From Microbacterium sp. LWH13-1.2 (lineage in GTDB: Bacteria; Actinomycetota; Actinomycetes; Actinomycetales; Microbacteriaceae), in contig NZ_CP151635.1 in NCBI RefSeq assembly GCF_038397735.1, positions 1,798,001 to 1,862,000 on the forward strand: DNA of 64,000 bases, read 5' to 3'. Below, in pieces: positions 1 to 9,345 of this stretch (position 1 is its first letter; each line of letters starts with the position of its first letter). Position numbers and translations under genes: made by a program. The notes under the pieces are model-generated. The model ran no database searches. It was not told where the DNA came from and worked only from the letters and a program-made list of their open reading frames with translations.

Positions 1-799
1 TGGTGCCGATCGAGCGCTGGATCACGTCGGTTCCCGCCACGTAGTGCGAAGCGGGGAAGATCGGAACCGCATCGAGCTTCTCGATGACCTCACCGGTGAG
101 CGGATGCAGCGAGTACAGCGCCTCGATCTCGTCGCCGAACAGCTCGATGCGGATCGCGTGCTCTTCATACACCGGGATGATCTCGATCGTGTCGCCGCGC
201 ACACGGAAGTTGCCTCGCGAGAAGTCGACGTCGTTGCGGTTGTACTGCATCGCGATGAACTGCCGGATGAGCGCATCTCTGTCGTACCGCTCCCCCACCT
301 GGAGCGCGACCATGGCGCGAAGGTACTCTTCAGGCGCGCCGAGGCCGTAGATGCAGGAGACGGTGGAGACGACGATCACGTCGCGGCGGCTGAGCAGCGA
401 GTTCGTGGTCGAGTGACGGAGACGCTCGACCTCGGAGTTGATTGACGAGTCCTTCTCGATGAAGGTATCGGTCTGCGGGACGTACGCCTCGGGCTGGTAG
501 TAGTCGTAGTAGGAGACGAAGTACTCGACCGCGTTGTTGGGCATCAGCTCGCGGAACTCGTTGGCGAGCTGGGCGGCGAGCGTCTTGTTGTGCGCGAGCA
601 CGAGCGTCGGGCGCTGCACCTGCTCGACGAGCCACGCGGTGGTGGCCGACTTGCCGGTGCCCGTCGCGCCGAGCAGCACGATGTCGGTCTCGCCGGCATT
701 GATGCGGGACGCCAGCTCGGCGATGGCCTTCGGCTGGTCGCCGGCTGGCTCGTACTCGCTGACGACCTCGAACGGACGGACACTGCGCGTGGGTTGCAT
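1..799 (-). CDS. uvrB: UvrABC excinuclease subunit B (UvrB), C-terminus beyond window
   Basis: Damage-recognition helicase-like subunit of nucleotide excision repair; it loads on DNA with UvrA and recruits UvrC. About 266 N-terminal residues are visible. They include the Walker A motif GATGTGKS (residues 44-51) and the UvrB beta-hairpin region [12 protein letters not shown] (about 97-108), which clamps the damaged strand. The rest lies left of the window. The start is the ATG at 799, preceded by GGAGGT directly against the ATG and by TACGCT six bases upstream, so the mRNA may be leaderless. It lies downstream of coaE as in other actinobacteria, with two genes between. Confidence 0.97.
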   Translation of the reverse strand, partial: MQPTRSVRPFEVVSEYEPAGDQPKAIAELASRINAGETDIVLLGATGTGKSATTAWLVEQVQRPTLVLAHNKTLAAQLANEFRELMPNNAVEYFVSYYDYYQPEAYVPQTDTFIEKDSSINSEVERLRHSTTNSLLSRRDVIVVSTVSCIYGLGAPEEYLRAMVALQVGERYDRDALIRQFIAMQYNRNDVDFSRGNFRVRGDTIEIIPVYEEHAIRIELFGDEIEALYSLHPLTGEVIEKLDAVPIFPASHYVAGTDVIQRSIGT

Positions 800-805
800 A
801 CCTCC

Positions 806-811
806 AGCGTA
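806..811 (-). promoter_or_regulatory. -10 hexamer of uvrB (predicted leaderless)
   Basis: Reverse-strand TACGCT fits TANNNT and ends six bases before the uvrB ATG. Transcription would begin at or next to the start codon. No convincing -35 is seen. Inference from position only. Confidence 0.5.
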
Positions 812-866
812 TGCCGGGCCACCGACACCGGGGTCGCGCGTCCGTCAGCGGCGAACGGGGAGCCGC

Positions 867-1658
867 TCAGCCCGACTCCGGCGTCCAGACGTAGGGAGTG
901 GTGGTCGACACCTTGATCAGCCCTGCGCGCTCGAGTATCGGCCGGGAGAACTCCGTCGAGTCGGACTGGAGGTACCGCTTGCCGCGAGCGAGAGCGGAGC
1001 GCGCGCGTCGCGCGGTCAGTGCGCGGTAGATCCCCCGGCCACGCCACGACTCGATCGTCGCACCGCCCCAGAGCCCCGCGAAGTCCGTCGCCGCCACGGG
1101 TTCGAGGCGGCCTGCGCTGATCACCGCGCCGTCCGCGACGGCGATCCACAGCTCCACCGTGTCGTCCGAGCGGATGCGCTGCAGAGTCGTCTCCACCCGT
1201 GCACGCCAGTGCGGATCGTCGAAGACGGTGCCCTGCATCTCCTCCATGGCCAGCACCTCCGCCTCGGTGCGAGCTCGGCGCAGCTCGACTCGGTCGGGAA
1301 CCGCGACCTCCTCGGCGAGCAGCGCCGCCTCGCCGATCATGATCGACTCGGTGTCCTCCGGCACGAACCCGCGCGCGATGAGCGCATCGTGCAGACCGGG
1401 AGCGTAGTCGTGGCCGCGAGTCTTCCACTCCACGCTCGTGATGCCGGCGATGCCGCGGAAGTGCTCCAGCGCGGCGTCGACGAGCTCGGCGGCCCGCGCG
1501 GCATCCGCTCCGCCCAGGTTCGCATACGACACGAACCCGCGGCCGCCCGGGAACACTGCGAGACGGAGGGGCCCCATCGGGGCCACCGCCAGTGCGTGAG
1601 CGGTCTCGGCATCGGTTCGGAGCTGTGCGTCGTAGGCCGCGAGGAGATCCAGGCTCAT
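867..1658 (-). CDS. GNAT family N-acetyltransferase
   Basis: A 263-residue protein whose C-terminal half (about 135-250) reads as a GNAT fold. The acetyl-CoA-binding segment is around 205-225 (GRGIYRALTARRARSAL), followed by a strand-helix ending in a Ser-rich segment. The N-terminal half is less conserved and may be a degenerate second GNAT domain. The substrate cannot be deduced. It starts at ATG 1658 with GAGAGG upstream and lies 55 bases downstream of the MFS gene, so it is probably the last gene of a coaE-MFS-GNAT transcript. Confidence 0.8.
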   Translation of the reverse strand: MSLDLLAAYDAQLRTDAETAHALAVAPMGPLRLAVFPGGRGFVSYANLGGADAARAAELVDAALEHFRGIAGITSVEWKTRGHDYAPGLHDALIARGFVPEDTESIMIGEAALLAEEVAVPDRVELRRARTEAEVLAMEEMQGTVFDDPHWRARVETTLQRIRSDDTVELWIAVADGAVISAGRLEPVAATDFAGLWGGATIESWRGRGIYRALTARRARSALARGKRYLQSDSTEFSRPILERAGLIKVSTTTPYVWTPESG

Positions 1659-1713
1659 GCGCCCATCCTCTCAGGAAGCCGCTGCCCTGCGACTCTCGCG
1701 GCGCCGCACCCGC

Positions 1714-2928
1714 TCACGAGGAACCGGCGGCTGGCGATCCGCGCAGCTTCGCGACCGCCGAGGACGCCGCGAGGGCGCACATCGCGAGGACCGCGACGAT
1801 GAACCACACCCAGTCCGCCTGGCCGAACACGATGCCGAGCGCCCAGCCGAACAGACTCGATCCTGCGTAGTAGCCGAAGTAGTAGAGCGAGGATGCCTGT
1901 GCTCTGCTGGCGGGTCCCGCAGCCGCCGGCGCCCACCCCGATGCCACGGCGTGCGCACCGAAGAAGCCTCCGGTGAAGAGAAGCAGCCCGATCAGCACGA
2001 TCGGAGTGGAATGAGCGAGCATCGCGGCCGCACCCGCGGCCATCACGGCGATCGCTCCCAGCAGCACCGGGTATCGCCCGAAGCGAGAGGCCAGGGACCC
2101 TGCCCACGGGGACGAGACGGTGCCGGCGAGATAGGCGAGGAAGAGCAGCGTCACCACCCAGGCCGGCAGCGCGAAGGGCGGTTCGGCGAGGTGGAATCCG
2201 AGGTAGTTGTAGACGGCCACGAACGCCCCCATGAGCAGGAACCCCTGGGCATACAGAGCGAGCTGGCGCCCCGAGCGCAGCGGCGCCAGCAGGCGCGTGA
2301 GCATCCTCGGTCCGGCGTCGTCACGGAACCTTCCGGGGACGAAGCCCTGTGCCTTCGGCGTCAGCCACAGGAACAGCACTGCCGCCAGCGCGCACAGCCC
2401 CGCGACCGTCCACATGCCCTCCCGCCACCCCGCCTGCTCGCCGACGATGCCGGACACGACCCGGCCGACGAGCCCACCCACCGTCGTGCCCGCGATGTAG
2501 CTTCCTGCTGCGGCGGCCGAGTTTCGCGGGCTGACCTCTTCACTCAGGTACGCGAGCGCGACCGCAGGCACAGCCCCGAGCGCGACGCCTTCGAGCAGGC
2601 GCAGCGTCAGGAGCATCTCCATCCCCGCGCTGAGTGGGGCGAGGAGCCCCAGCACGGTAGCCGTGAGCACGCCGATCGCCATCGCCTGCACCCGCCCGAT
2701 GCGATCGGCCACCATCGACCATGGGATGACGGCGGCCGCCAGCCCGAGCGTCGCCGCCGACACGCTGAGCGCCGCGCTCGCCGGCGAGATACCGAGAGCT
2801 GTGGACAGCTGCGGCAGCACGGCCTGGGGTGAATAGAGCTGCGCGAAGGTCGCGATACCCGCGAAGAACAGACCGACGATCAGACGTCGGTAGACGGGCG
2901 ATCCCGGGGTGTGACCGGTGAAGGTCAC
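1714..2928 (-). CDS. MFS transporter, probable drug/metabolite exporter
   Basis: A 404-residue integral membrane protein with about 12 hydrophobic segments. The MFS loop 2-3 signature is near residues 70-80 (SMVADRIGRVQAM) and a repeated one near 265 (SLASRFGRYP). The general look is that of the proton-driven AraJ/YnfM-type efflux group. It starts with GTG overlapping the coaE stop by four bases (GTGA), so the two are translationally coupled. The substrate is unknown, and a link to CoA metabolism is not implied by the coupling alone. Confidence 0.88.
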   Translation of the reverse strand: MTFTGHTPGSPVYRRLIVGLFFAGIATFAQLYSPQAVLPQLSTALGISPASAALSVSAATLGLAAAVIPWSMVADRIGRVQAMAIGVLTATVLGLLAPLSAGMEMLLTLRLLEGVALGAVPAVALAYLSEEVSPRNSAAAAGSYIAGTTVGGLVGRVVSGIVGEQAGWREGMWTVAGLCALAAVLFLWLTPKAQGFVPGRFRDDAGPRMLTRLLAPLRSGRQLALYAQGFLLMGAFVAVYNYLGFHLAEPPFALPAWVVTLLFLAYLAGTVSSPWAGSLASRFGRYPVLLGAIAVMAAGAAAMLAHSTPIVLIGLLLFTGGFFGAHAVASGWAPAAAGPASRAQASSLYYFGYYAGSSLFGWALGIVFGQADWVWFIVAVLAMCALAASSAVAKLRGSPAAGSS

Positions 2929-3524
2929 GACGTGCTGATCCGCTCCCAGAGATCATCCGTCTGAGCGAGCGTCTGCTCCAGCGATCCGGACGTATCGATG
3001 ACGACGTCGGCGATCGCCAGGCGGCGCTCATCGGAGACCTGCGCGTCGATCCGCTCCTGCGCGGCCTTCTCCGCCATCCCGCGGATCTCCACGAGCCGAC
3101 ACCTGCGCTCCTCCACGGGCGCATGTGCGACGACGATCAGATCCCATGGATCGTCGACCCGCGCTTCGACCAGAAGCGGCACGTCGTACACGACCACCGT
3201 CGCGGGGTCTGCGGACATCGCCTCGTCGAACCGGCGCTGCGACTCGGCGCGGACCGCAGGGTGCACGATCGCGTTCAGCTGCGCCAGCTGCCCGGCATCC
3301 CCGAACACCTGCGCACCGAGGGCGGCACGATCGAGCGAACCGTCGGCGGCGATGACCTCTGCACCGAACGTCTCGGCGATGGCTGCGAGAACAGGGCTCC
3401 CTGGTGCCTGCACGTCGCGGACGATCTGATCGGCGTCGACGACGACTGCTCCCCTCTCCGCCAGTCGTCGTGCGATGGTCGACTTCCCGGAGGCGATGCC
3501 GCCGGTGAGCGCGATGAGAGCCAT
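2925..3524 (-). CDS. coaE: Dephospho-CoA kinase (CoaE)
   Basis: Last step of coenzyme A synthesis: ATP-dependent phosphorylation of the 3'-hydroxyl of dephospho-CoA. The P-loop GGIASGKST is at residues 8-16, and the DAD/DADQIVR segment and the central VVYDVPLLVE core typical of CoaE follow. Length (199 aa) is normal for a single-domain CoaE; the C-terminal GrpB-like domain of mycobacterial CoaE is absent. It starts at ATG 3524, with a TAGACT -10 six bases upstream and no ribosome-binding site. It heads a small operon with the MFS gene. Confidence 0.95.
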   Translation of the reverse strand: MALIALTGGIASGKSTIARRLAERGAVVVDADQIVRDVQAPGSPVLAAIAETFGAEVIAADGSLDRAALGAQVFGDAGQLAQLNAIVHPAVRAESQRRFDEAMSADPATVVVYDVPLLVEARVDDPWDLIVVAHAPVEERRCRLVEIRGMAEKAAQERIDAQVSDERRLAIADVVIDTSGSLEQTLAQTDDLWERISTS

Positions 3525-3530
3525 GCGGCC

Positions 3531-3536
3531 AGTCTA
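3531..3536 (-). promoter_or_regulatory. -10 hexamer of coaE (predicted leaderless)
   Basis: Reverse-strand TAGACT is separated from the coaE ATG (3524) by six bases, and no Shine-Dalgarno sequence is present. It gives coaE a promoter separate from the operon upstream. Confidence 0.5.
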
Positions 3537-3556
3537 GGCTTCGAACCCGGCCGTGC

Positions 3557-4141
3557 TCAGCGTCCGAGAAGCTGACGCCGGGAGCTGATGACCCCCGTGT
3601 CGAACCCGGCGAGGTGCAGTCCGCCGTGGAACCGCGCGTGCTCGATCTTGATGCAGCGATCCATCACCACGGCGAGCCCTGCGTCCTCGGCGAGGGCGGC
3701 CGCATCCTCGTTCCATGACCCCAGCTGCAGCCACAGCGTCTGCGCACCGGCATCGATCGCCTCCTGCGCGACGCCGGGAAGATCCTCGTGCCGACGGAAC
3801 ACGTCGACGATGTCGGGGACGACGGGGAGGTCGGCGAGCGACGCATAGACGGGCTGTCCGAGGATGGACGACTCACGCGGATTGACGAGGTAGACGTCGT
3901 ACGCGGTGCTCGAGAGCAGATAGGTCGCGACGAAGTACGACGCGCGGGCCGGGTTGTTCGATGCGCCGACGATCGCGACGGACTTCGCGCGTCGGAGGAT
4001 GCCGAACCGCTGTTGCTGGCTCGGTCCTTCCCACGTGCGCTCAGGGTGCAGCGGGGCGGCTCCGGGAAGCGCGCATGCTGCAGCATCCTGAGGCGCGGGG
4101 AGAGCGCAGGCGTCTGCCCCCGTGATCTCGGCGTCGCTCAT
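3557..4141 (-). CDS. CoA-binding domain protein (YccU type)
   Basis: A 194-residue protein with a Rossmann-like CoA-binding domain. From about residue 50 it reads KSVAIVGASNNPARASYFVA, then YLVNPRE and a predicted central sheet, as in the small YccU family related to the N-terminal domain of succinyl-CoA ligase and acyl-CoA ligases. The first 45 residues are an unconserved tail with three cysteines. It is the last gene of the ABC-acs-metY operon; its ATG overlaps the metY stop by four bases. The exact role is unknown; a CoA-ester or acetylation regulatory role beside acs is a guess. Confidence 0.85.
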   Translation of the reverse strand: MSDAEITGADACALPAPQDAAACALPGAAPLHPERTWEGPSQQQRFGILRRAKSVAIVGASNNPARASYFVATYLLSSTAYDVYLVNPRESSILGQPVYASLADLPVVPDIVDVFRRHEDLPGVAQEAIDAGAQTLWLQLGSWNEDAAALAEDAGLAVVMDRCIKIEHARFHGGLHLAGFDTGVISSRRQLLGR

Positions 4142-5445
4142 CGGTTCGCTCCCGTCGCCGTGCTGAGTGCCTGGTCAAGGTCCCAGATGATGTCGGCGGC
4201 GTCCTCGAGGCCCACCGAGATCCGGATGAGATCGGGACGCACCCCGGCCGCCACGAGCTGCGATTCCGTGAGCTGACGATGGGTGGTGGATGCCGGATGG
4301 ATCACGAGCGTGCGCGCATCGCCGATGTTCGCGAGATGGGACGCGAGCTGGAGGTTCTCGATGAGGGTCTCCCCCGCGGCACGGCCGTCATCGGCCTTCA
4401 CACCGAAGGCGAACACCGACCCAGGGCCGAGCGGCAGGTACTTCGCAGCGCGCTCATGGTGCGGGTGATGAGCCAGGCCCGCCCAGGTCACGTACTCGAC
4501 CCGGGGGTCCGAGTCGAGCCACTCGGCGACGACCCGCGCGTTCGCGAGGTGCGCGTCGATGCGCTGGGGCAGCGTCTCGACTCCCTGCAGGAGGTTGAAC
4601 GCCGACTGCGGGCTGAGTGCCGGACCGATGTCGCGAAGCTGCTCGGTGCGGAGCTTGGTGAGGAACCCGTACTCGCCGAAGTTGTCCCACCATTTGATGC
4701 CGCCGTAGGACTCGACTGGCTCTGTCATCTGCGGGAACCGTCCGTTGCCCCAGTCGAAGTTGCCCTTCTCGATCACGACGCCGCCGAGTGTGGTGCCGTG
4801 GCCCCCGAGGAACTTCGTCACCGAGTGGATGACGATGTCGGCGCCGTGCTCGAGCGGCCGTGCGAGGTACGGAGTGGCGAGGGTCGCGTCGACGACGAGC
4901 GGCACACCGGCGGCATGCGCGACCTCCGCGAGGCCTTCGATGTCGGCGATCTCACCCGACGGGTTGCCGATCATCTCCACGTAGACGACCTTGGTCTCGG
5001 GGCGGATCGCGGCGGCGTAGTCGGCGGGGTCGGTGGATGCGACGAAAGTCGTCTCCACGCCGAACCGGCGCAGCGTCACGTCGAGCTGCGTCACCGTGCC
5101 TCCGTACAGCTGGGCGGAGGCCACCACGTGGTCACCGGCTCCGACGAGCGCGGCGAACGTGATGAACTCCGCGCTCATGCCGGATGCTGTCGCGACCGCA
5201 CCGATCCCGCCCTCGAGCGATGCCAGCCGTTCCTCGAGCGCAGCGACGGTGGGGTTGCCGATGCGCGAGTAGATGTTGCCGTACTTCTGCAGCGCGAAGA
5301 GGTTACCGGCATCCGTCGCATCCTCGAAGACGAAGGAGGTCGTCTGGTAGATCGGCACGGCGCGGGCACCCGTCGCGGCATCGGGAGTGCCGCCGGCGTG
5401 GAGAGCCCTCGTGCGAAAGCCGAAGCGGTGTTCTTCCGTCATCAT
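4138..5445 (-). CDS. metY: O-acetylhomoserine sulfhydrylase / Cys-Met metabolism PLP enzyme
   Basis: PLP enzyme of the Cys/Met (gamma-family) group that joins sulfide to O-acetylhomoserine to make homocysteine. 435 aa is the length usual for MetY rather than the shorter MetB/MetC (about 380-400). The PLP-binding lysine is K211 in HSVTKFLGGHGTT; the substrate-loop YGNIYSRIGNPT is at about 55-66. ATG 5445 overlaps the acs stop (ATGA). Its location behind a sulfonate-type transporter suggests that sulfur from the imported compound enters methionine synthesis through sulfide. Confidence 0.92.
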   Translation of the reverse strand: MMTEEHRFGFRTRALHAGGTPDAATGARAVPIYQTTSFVFEDATDAGNLFALQKYGNIYSRIGNPTVAALEERLASLEGGIGAVATASGMSAEFITFAALVGAGDHVVASAQLYGGTVTQLDVTLRRFGVETTFVASTDPADYAAAIRPETKVVYVEMIGNPSGEIADIEGLAEVAHAAGVPLVVDATLATPYLARPLEHGADIVIHSVTKFLGGHGTTLGGVVIEKGNFDWGNGRFPQMTEPVESYGGIKWWDNFGEYGFLTKLRTEQLRDIGPALSPQSAFNLLQGVETLPQRIDAHLANARVVAEWLDSDPRVEYVTWAGLAHHPHHERAAKYLPLGPGSVFAFGVKADDGRAAGETLIENLQLASHLANIGDARTLVIHPASTTHRQLTESQLVAAGVRPDLIRISVGLEDAADIIWDLDQALSTATGANR

Positions 5446-7445
5446 GTCCTCAGTTCAGCGGTCTCGAGCACGGCGGCGATGTCGTCGACGGCCCACGGGT
5501 TCTGGAGAGATGTCGTGTCCCCGAGCGGGGCGGGTGCTCGTCCGGCGCGGCGATCCTGCTCGGCCTCCCACAGCTGCGCGAGGAGTCGTCGCATGATCTT
5601 GCCGGAGCGCGTCTTGGGGAGGTCGGGGACCACGACGATGTGCTTCGGCTTGGCGACGGGGCCGATCGCCGTGGCGACCTGTCCGCGCAGCTGCGAGGTC
5701 GAGACCTCCGCGCGTCCTGATGCGGTGACGAACGCGACCACGGCCTGCCCGGTGACGGGATCGGAGACGCCTGCGGTACCGGCCTCCCCCACCGTGTCGT
5801 GGGCCACGAGCGCGGATTCGATCTCGATCGTCGAGAGCCTGTGGCCGGACACGTTCACGACGTCGTCGAGGCGGCCGAGGATCCAGATGTAGCCGTCGGC
5901 ATCGCGCGTCGCCCCGTCGCCGGCGACGTAGTATCCGCCGTGCTCGCCGTGTCCGGCATACGCCGACCAGTACGCATCGCGGTAGCGCTGCGGGTTACCC
6001 CACACGGTCCGCGCCATTCCCGGCCACGGGCGCCGCACCACGAGCGTTCCGGATCTTCCGGGCGCGACCTCATCGCCGTTCGCGTCGACGACGGTCGCGT
6101 CGATCCCGGGCAGCGGCACGGATGCAGAGCCGGGCTTGAGCGTCGTCACTCCCGGAAGAGGCGCGATCATCGCTGCTCCGGTCTCGGACTGCCACCAGGT
6201 GTCAACCACCGGGAGCTCGTCGCGCCCGAAGTTGCGACGGAACCAGATCCAGGCTTCGGGGTTGATCGCTTCCCCGACCGTTCCGAGCAGACGCAGCGTC
6301 GAGAGGTCGTGCCCCTGCGGCAGCTCTGTGCCGAACCACGTCATGAAGGTGCGGATGAGCGTGGGTGCGGTGTAGTAGACGGTCACGCCGTAGCGCTCGA
6401 TGATCTCGAGATGGCGTTCGCGGTTCGGCGCGTCCGGCGTCCCCTCGTAGATGACCTGCGTGAGGCCGTTCGAGAGAGGACCGTAGACCTCGTACGTGTG
6501 GGCGGTCACCCAGGCGAGATCCGCCGTGCACCAGTGCACGTCGTCGGGTTTCGCGTCGAAATGGGCCCAGTGCGCCCAGCTCGCATGCGTGAGGTACCCG
6601 CCGGATGTGTGGACGAGCCCCTTCGGCTTGCCGGTGGTTCCCGACGTGTAGATGATGAAGAGCGGATGCTCGGCATCGAACGCCTGAGGATCATGCCGGG
6701 AGGAGGCGGTGTCGACGATGTCGTGCCACCAGACGTCGCGTCCCTCGGTCCAGGCAACATCCTGCCCGGTCCGCCGGAGGACGAGGACGTGCTCGAGGTC
6801 GGGCAGATCCGCGGCTGCGATGTCGGCCGTCGATTTGACCTCGGTGGCGGTGCCACGCCGGAACTGTCCGTCGCTCGTCACGAGCAGCTTGGCTCCGGTG
6901 TCGACGAGACGGAACCGCACCGCCTCGGCCGAGAACCCGCCGAAGACCAGTGAGTGCACGGCTCCGATGCGCGCGCAGGCCAGGGTGATCACGACCGTCT
7001 CGATCAGCACCGGGAGATAGATGACGACACGGTCGCCCGGACGGATGCCGAGTGCGATGAGCGCGTTGGCCGCGCGCGACACCCTGTCCTGGAGGTCCGA
7101 GTACGTCACGGCGATCCGGTCGCCCGGCTCACCCTCGAAGTGCAGGGCGACCTTGTCGCCGCGGCCCGCCTCGACATGGCGGTCGACGCAGTTGTAGGCG
7201 ACGTTGAGGCGTCCGCCGACGAACCAGCGTGCGGCGGGAACGGCATCGCCCACGGGCGGATCCCATTCGTGAGCCGTGTGCCAGGGCTCGGCCCAGTCGA
7301 GCCGTTCGGCAGCCTGCTCCCAGAAGAGGGTCGGATCCGATGCCGCCCGCGCATACGCCTCTGCGGTCACGTTCGCGGTCGCGGCGAAGCCGTCGGGCGC
7401 CCGGTACGTGCGGGTCTCGTGCAGACGTGCCTCCGTCACGGTCAC
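5442..7445 (-). CDS. acs: Acetyl-CoA synthetase, AMP-forming
   Basis: Activates acetate to acetyl-CoA through acetyl-AMP. About 667 aa, close to the family norm of 650. The adenylation P-loop YTSGTTGKPKG is at about 266-276. DTWWQSETG near 414-422 holds the tryptophan that restricts the acyl pocket to acetate. PKTRSGKIMRR near 609-619 holds the catalytic lysine that protein acetyltransferases modify. The GTG start at 7445 was chosen because it gives a 4-base GTGA overlap with the permease stop; a second GTG at 7439 is possible. An open frame continues upstream, but that part overlaps the permease and has no homology. Confidence 0.93.
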   Translation of the reverse strand: MTVTEARLHETRTYRAPDGFAATANVTAEAYARAASDPTLFWEQAAERLDWAEPWHTAHEWDPPVGDAVPAARWFVGGRLNVAYNCVDRHVEAGRGDKVALHFEGEPGDRIAVTYSDLQDRVSRAANALIALGIRPGDRVVIYLPVLIETVVITLACARIGAVHSLVFGGFSAEAVRFRLVDTGAKLLVTSDGQFRRGTATEVKSTADIAAADLPDLEHVLVLRRTGQDVAWTEGRDVWWHDIVDTASSRHDPQAFDAEHPLFIIYTSGTTGKPKGLVHTSGGYLTHASWAHWAHFDAKPDDVHWCTADLAWVTAHTYEVYGPLSNGLTQVIYEGTPDAPNRERHLEIIERYGVTVYYTAPTLIRTFMTWFGTELPQGHDLSTLRLLGTVGEAINPEAWIWFRRNFGRDELPVVDTWWQSETGAAMIAPLPGVTTLKPGSASVPLPGIDATVVDANGDEVAPGRSGTLVVRRPWPGMARTVWGNPQRYRDAYWSAYAGHGEHGGYYVAGDGATRDADGYIWILGRLDDVVNVSGHRLSTIEIESALVAHDTVGEAGTAGVSDPVTGQAVVAFVTASGRAEVSTSQLRGQVATAIGPVAKPKHIVVVPDLPKTRSGKIMRRLLAQLWEAEQDRRAGRAPAPLGDTTSLQNPWAVDDIAAVLETAELRT

Positions 7446-8302
7446 ACCCACCGTCGGAGCAGATACTTCTCGACCAGCACGAGAAGCGCATTGGTGATCG
7501 TGCCGAGAAGCGCGAGCAGCACGATCGACAGGATGATCCTGTCGACACGTCCGCTGTTCTGCGAGTCCGTGAGCAGGAACCCGAGTCCCATCGACGAGGC
7601 GATCAGCTCGGCGGCGACGAGGAACAGCCAGGCCTGCGCGAGAGCGAGCCGAAGGCCTGCGACCACTGACGGCACGACGGCAGGCAGCTGCACGGTGCGG
7701 AACAGCGACCAGCCTCGGAGGCTGAACGAGCGCCCGGCCTCGACGAGCTGGGGATCGACGTGTCGGAGTGCCGATGCGACGGTGGTGTAGACCGGGAAGA
7801 ACGCACCGATGGCGATCAGCGTCACCTTGGATTCCTCGCCGATCTGCATCCAGAGGATCAGGAGCGGCACCCAGGCCAGCGACGGGACCGCGCGGACCGC
7901 CGAGAGCGTGGGGCTGAGCAGCACGTCGCCGATCCTCGAGAGCCCGACGATCCCCGCGATCGCGAGTCCGATCACGGATCCGATCGCGAAGCCGAGCAGC
8001 ACGCGCTGCACCGAGATCGCGATGTGCGTCCAGAGCAGACCGCGCTCGGCCAGTTCGACGCCGGCTGCGAAGACGGACTCCGGAGACGGGAGGAGGTAGG
8101 GCGCGACGAGTCCGGTGGTCGTCACGACCTGCCAGGCGGTGAGGATGAGGGCGGGCAGCAGGAATCCGGCGATGACGCGAACCACCGGACGGTCCCACGC
8201 ATGCCGCGCGCCCACTTCGGCGTGCCGACGGACGCCGCGAGCGGCATCGAGCGCCTCCCGTGCGTCCGCGGGCACCACCACGCGCTGCTCGGGAAGGCTC
8301 AC
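7442..8302 (-). CDS. ABC transporter permease, sulfonate/taurine/nitrate type (SsuC-like)
   Basis: A 286-residue inner-membrane permease of the BPD_transp_1 family. It has about six hydrophobic segments, a cytoplasmic N-terminal tail of about 35 residues, and the EAA-type loop facing the ATPase around residues 190-215 (EAGRSFSLRGWSLFRTVQLP). This matches the SsuC/TauC/NrtB subgroup. GTG 8302 overlaps the binding-protein stop by four bases. Substrate within the sulfonate/taurine/aromatic-sulfonate range cannot be decided from the permease. Confidence 0.9.
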   Translation of the reverse strand: MSLPEQRVVVPADAREALDAARGVRRHAEVGARHAWDRPVVRVIAGFLLPALILTAWQVVTTTGLVAPYLLPSPESVFAAGVELAERGLLWTHIAISVQRVLLGFAIGSVIGLAIAGIVGLSRIGDVLLSPTLSAVRAVPSLAWVPLLILWMQIGEESKVTLIAIGAFFPVYTTVASALRHVDPQLVEAGRSFSLRGWSLFRTVQLPAVVPSVVAGLRLALAQAWLFLVAAELIASSMGLGFLLTDSQNSGRVDRIILSIVLLALLGTITNALLVLVEKYLLRRWV

Positions 8303-9345
8303 TCGCCCCCGACCGCCTTCTCTGCGAAGGTGGCGTTGACGATCGAGTCCAGCGCTTTGTCGACCGAGTCCTTGCCGCCCTGGACATCACCGGAGTCGAC
8401 GAGCACGGGAGCGATCTTCTCGAGCACCGCGACCTGGTCGTCTCCCGGGATGCCGCTCACATCGAGGTTCGAGCGCTCGGTGATGACGGTCTTCGCGACC
8501 TCGATGTCGATGCCCGCGACCTCGGCCAGCAGCGCGGCCGTCTCGTCGGGGTTCTCGAGTGCCCACTCGCGCGCCTGCTCGTAGGCGTCGACGACCGCCT
8601 GCGCGAGGTCCGCATGGTTCTCGATGAAGTCCTCGGTGGCGTTCAGGAATCCGTAGGTGTTGAAGTCGACGTTGCGGTAGATGAGCTGGTCGCCCGACTC
8701 CACCTCGGCCGCGGCCATGATCGGGTCGAGGCCCGCCCAGGCGTCGACCGAGCCGCCGTCGAGCGCTGCGCGCCCGTCCGCGTGCTGGAGGTTCTGCACC
8801 TCGACGTCGTCGACCGAGAGGCCGGCTTCCTCGAGGGACTGCAGCAGGAAGAAGTAGGGATCCGTGCCCTTCGTCGCGGCGACCGACTTGCCTGCGAGGT
8901 CCTCGACCGAGGTGATGTCACTGTCGGGGCCGACGACGATCGCCGACCACTCGGGCTGCGAGAAGATGTCGATGACCTGGATGGGCGAGCCGTTCGCACG
9001 GGCGAGGAGCGCGGCGGAGCCGGCGGTCGATCCCACGTCGATCGACCCGGAGCGCAGCAGCTCGTTCGCCTTGTTGGACCCGGCGGACTGCACCCACTCG
9101 ACATCGACGTCGTCGCCCAGGATGTCCTCGAGGATTCCCTGGTCGCGGATCACGAGGCTCAGCGGGTTGTAGGTGGCGAAGTCGATCGACAGCGTGTCGG
9201 ACGACCATTCGCCGGAGGCTGCGGCATCGTCCTTCGATGTGTCGGAGGCCGTGGCGTTCTCCCCGGCGACGCAGCCGGACGCGACGAGCATCATCGTCCC
9301 GGCGATCGCGATCGCGGGGATGATTCGGCGGGTGATGGTGCTCAT
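8299..9345 (-). CDS. ABC transporter substrate-binding lipoprotein, SsuA/TauA type
   Basis: A 348-residue extracytoplasmic binding protein anchored as a lipoprotein: signal peptide with lipobox VASGC, lipidated Cys at 25. The mature part follows the SsuA/THI5-like fold: DFATYNPLSLVIRDQG near 52-67, then a GSTAGSAALLARANG substrate-pocket segment around 107, and an IVVGPDSDITSVEDLAGKSVAATKGTDPYFFL hinge region split over 136-167. It delivers the ligand to the SsuC-like permease. A sulfonate or taurine-like ligand is an inference from the family and the neighbouring metY. Confidence 0.9.
   Translation of the reverse strand: MSTITRRIIPAIAIAGTMMLVASGCVAGENATASDTSKDDAAASGEWSSDTLSIDFATYNPLSLVIRDQGILEDILGDDVDVEWVQSAGSNKANELLRSGSIDVGSTAGSAALLARANGSPIQVIDIFSQPEWSAIVVGPDSDITSVEDLAGKSVAATKGTDPYFFLLQSLEEAGLSVDDVEVQNLQHADGRAALDGGSVDAWAGLDPIMAAAEVESGDQLIYRNVDFNTYGFLNATEDFIENHADLAQAVVDAYEQAREWALENPDETAALLAEVAGIDIEVAKTVITERSNLDVSGIPGDDQVAVLEKIAPVLVDSGDVQGGKDSVDKALDSIVNATFAEKAVGGE

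Noticed and set aside
7446..8390. Extended open frame in front of acs
   Set aside because: It is out of frame with the real permease, has Arg-rich low-complexity sequence and no homology; the GTG at 7445 with a 4-base overlap is the proper start.
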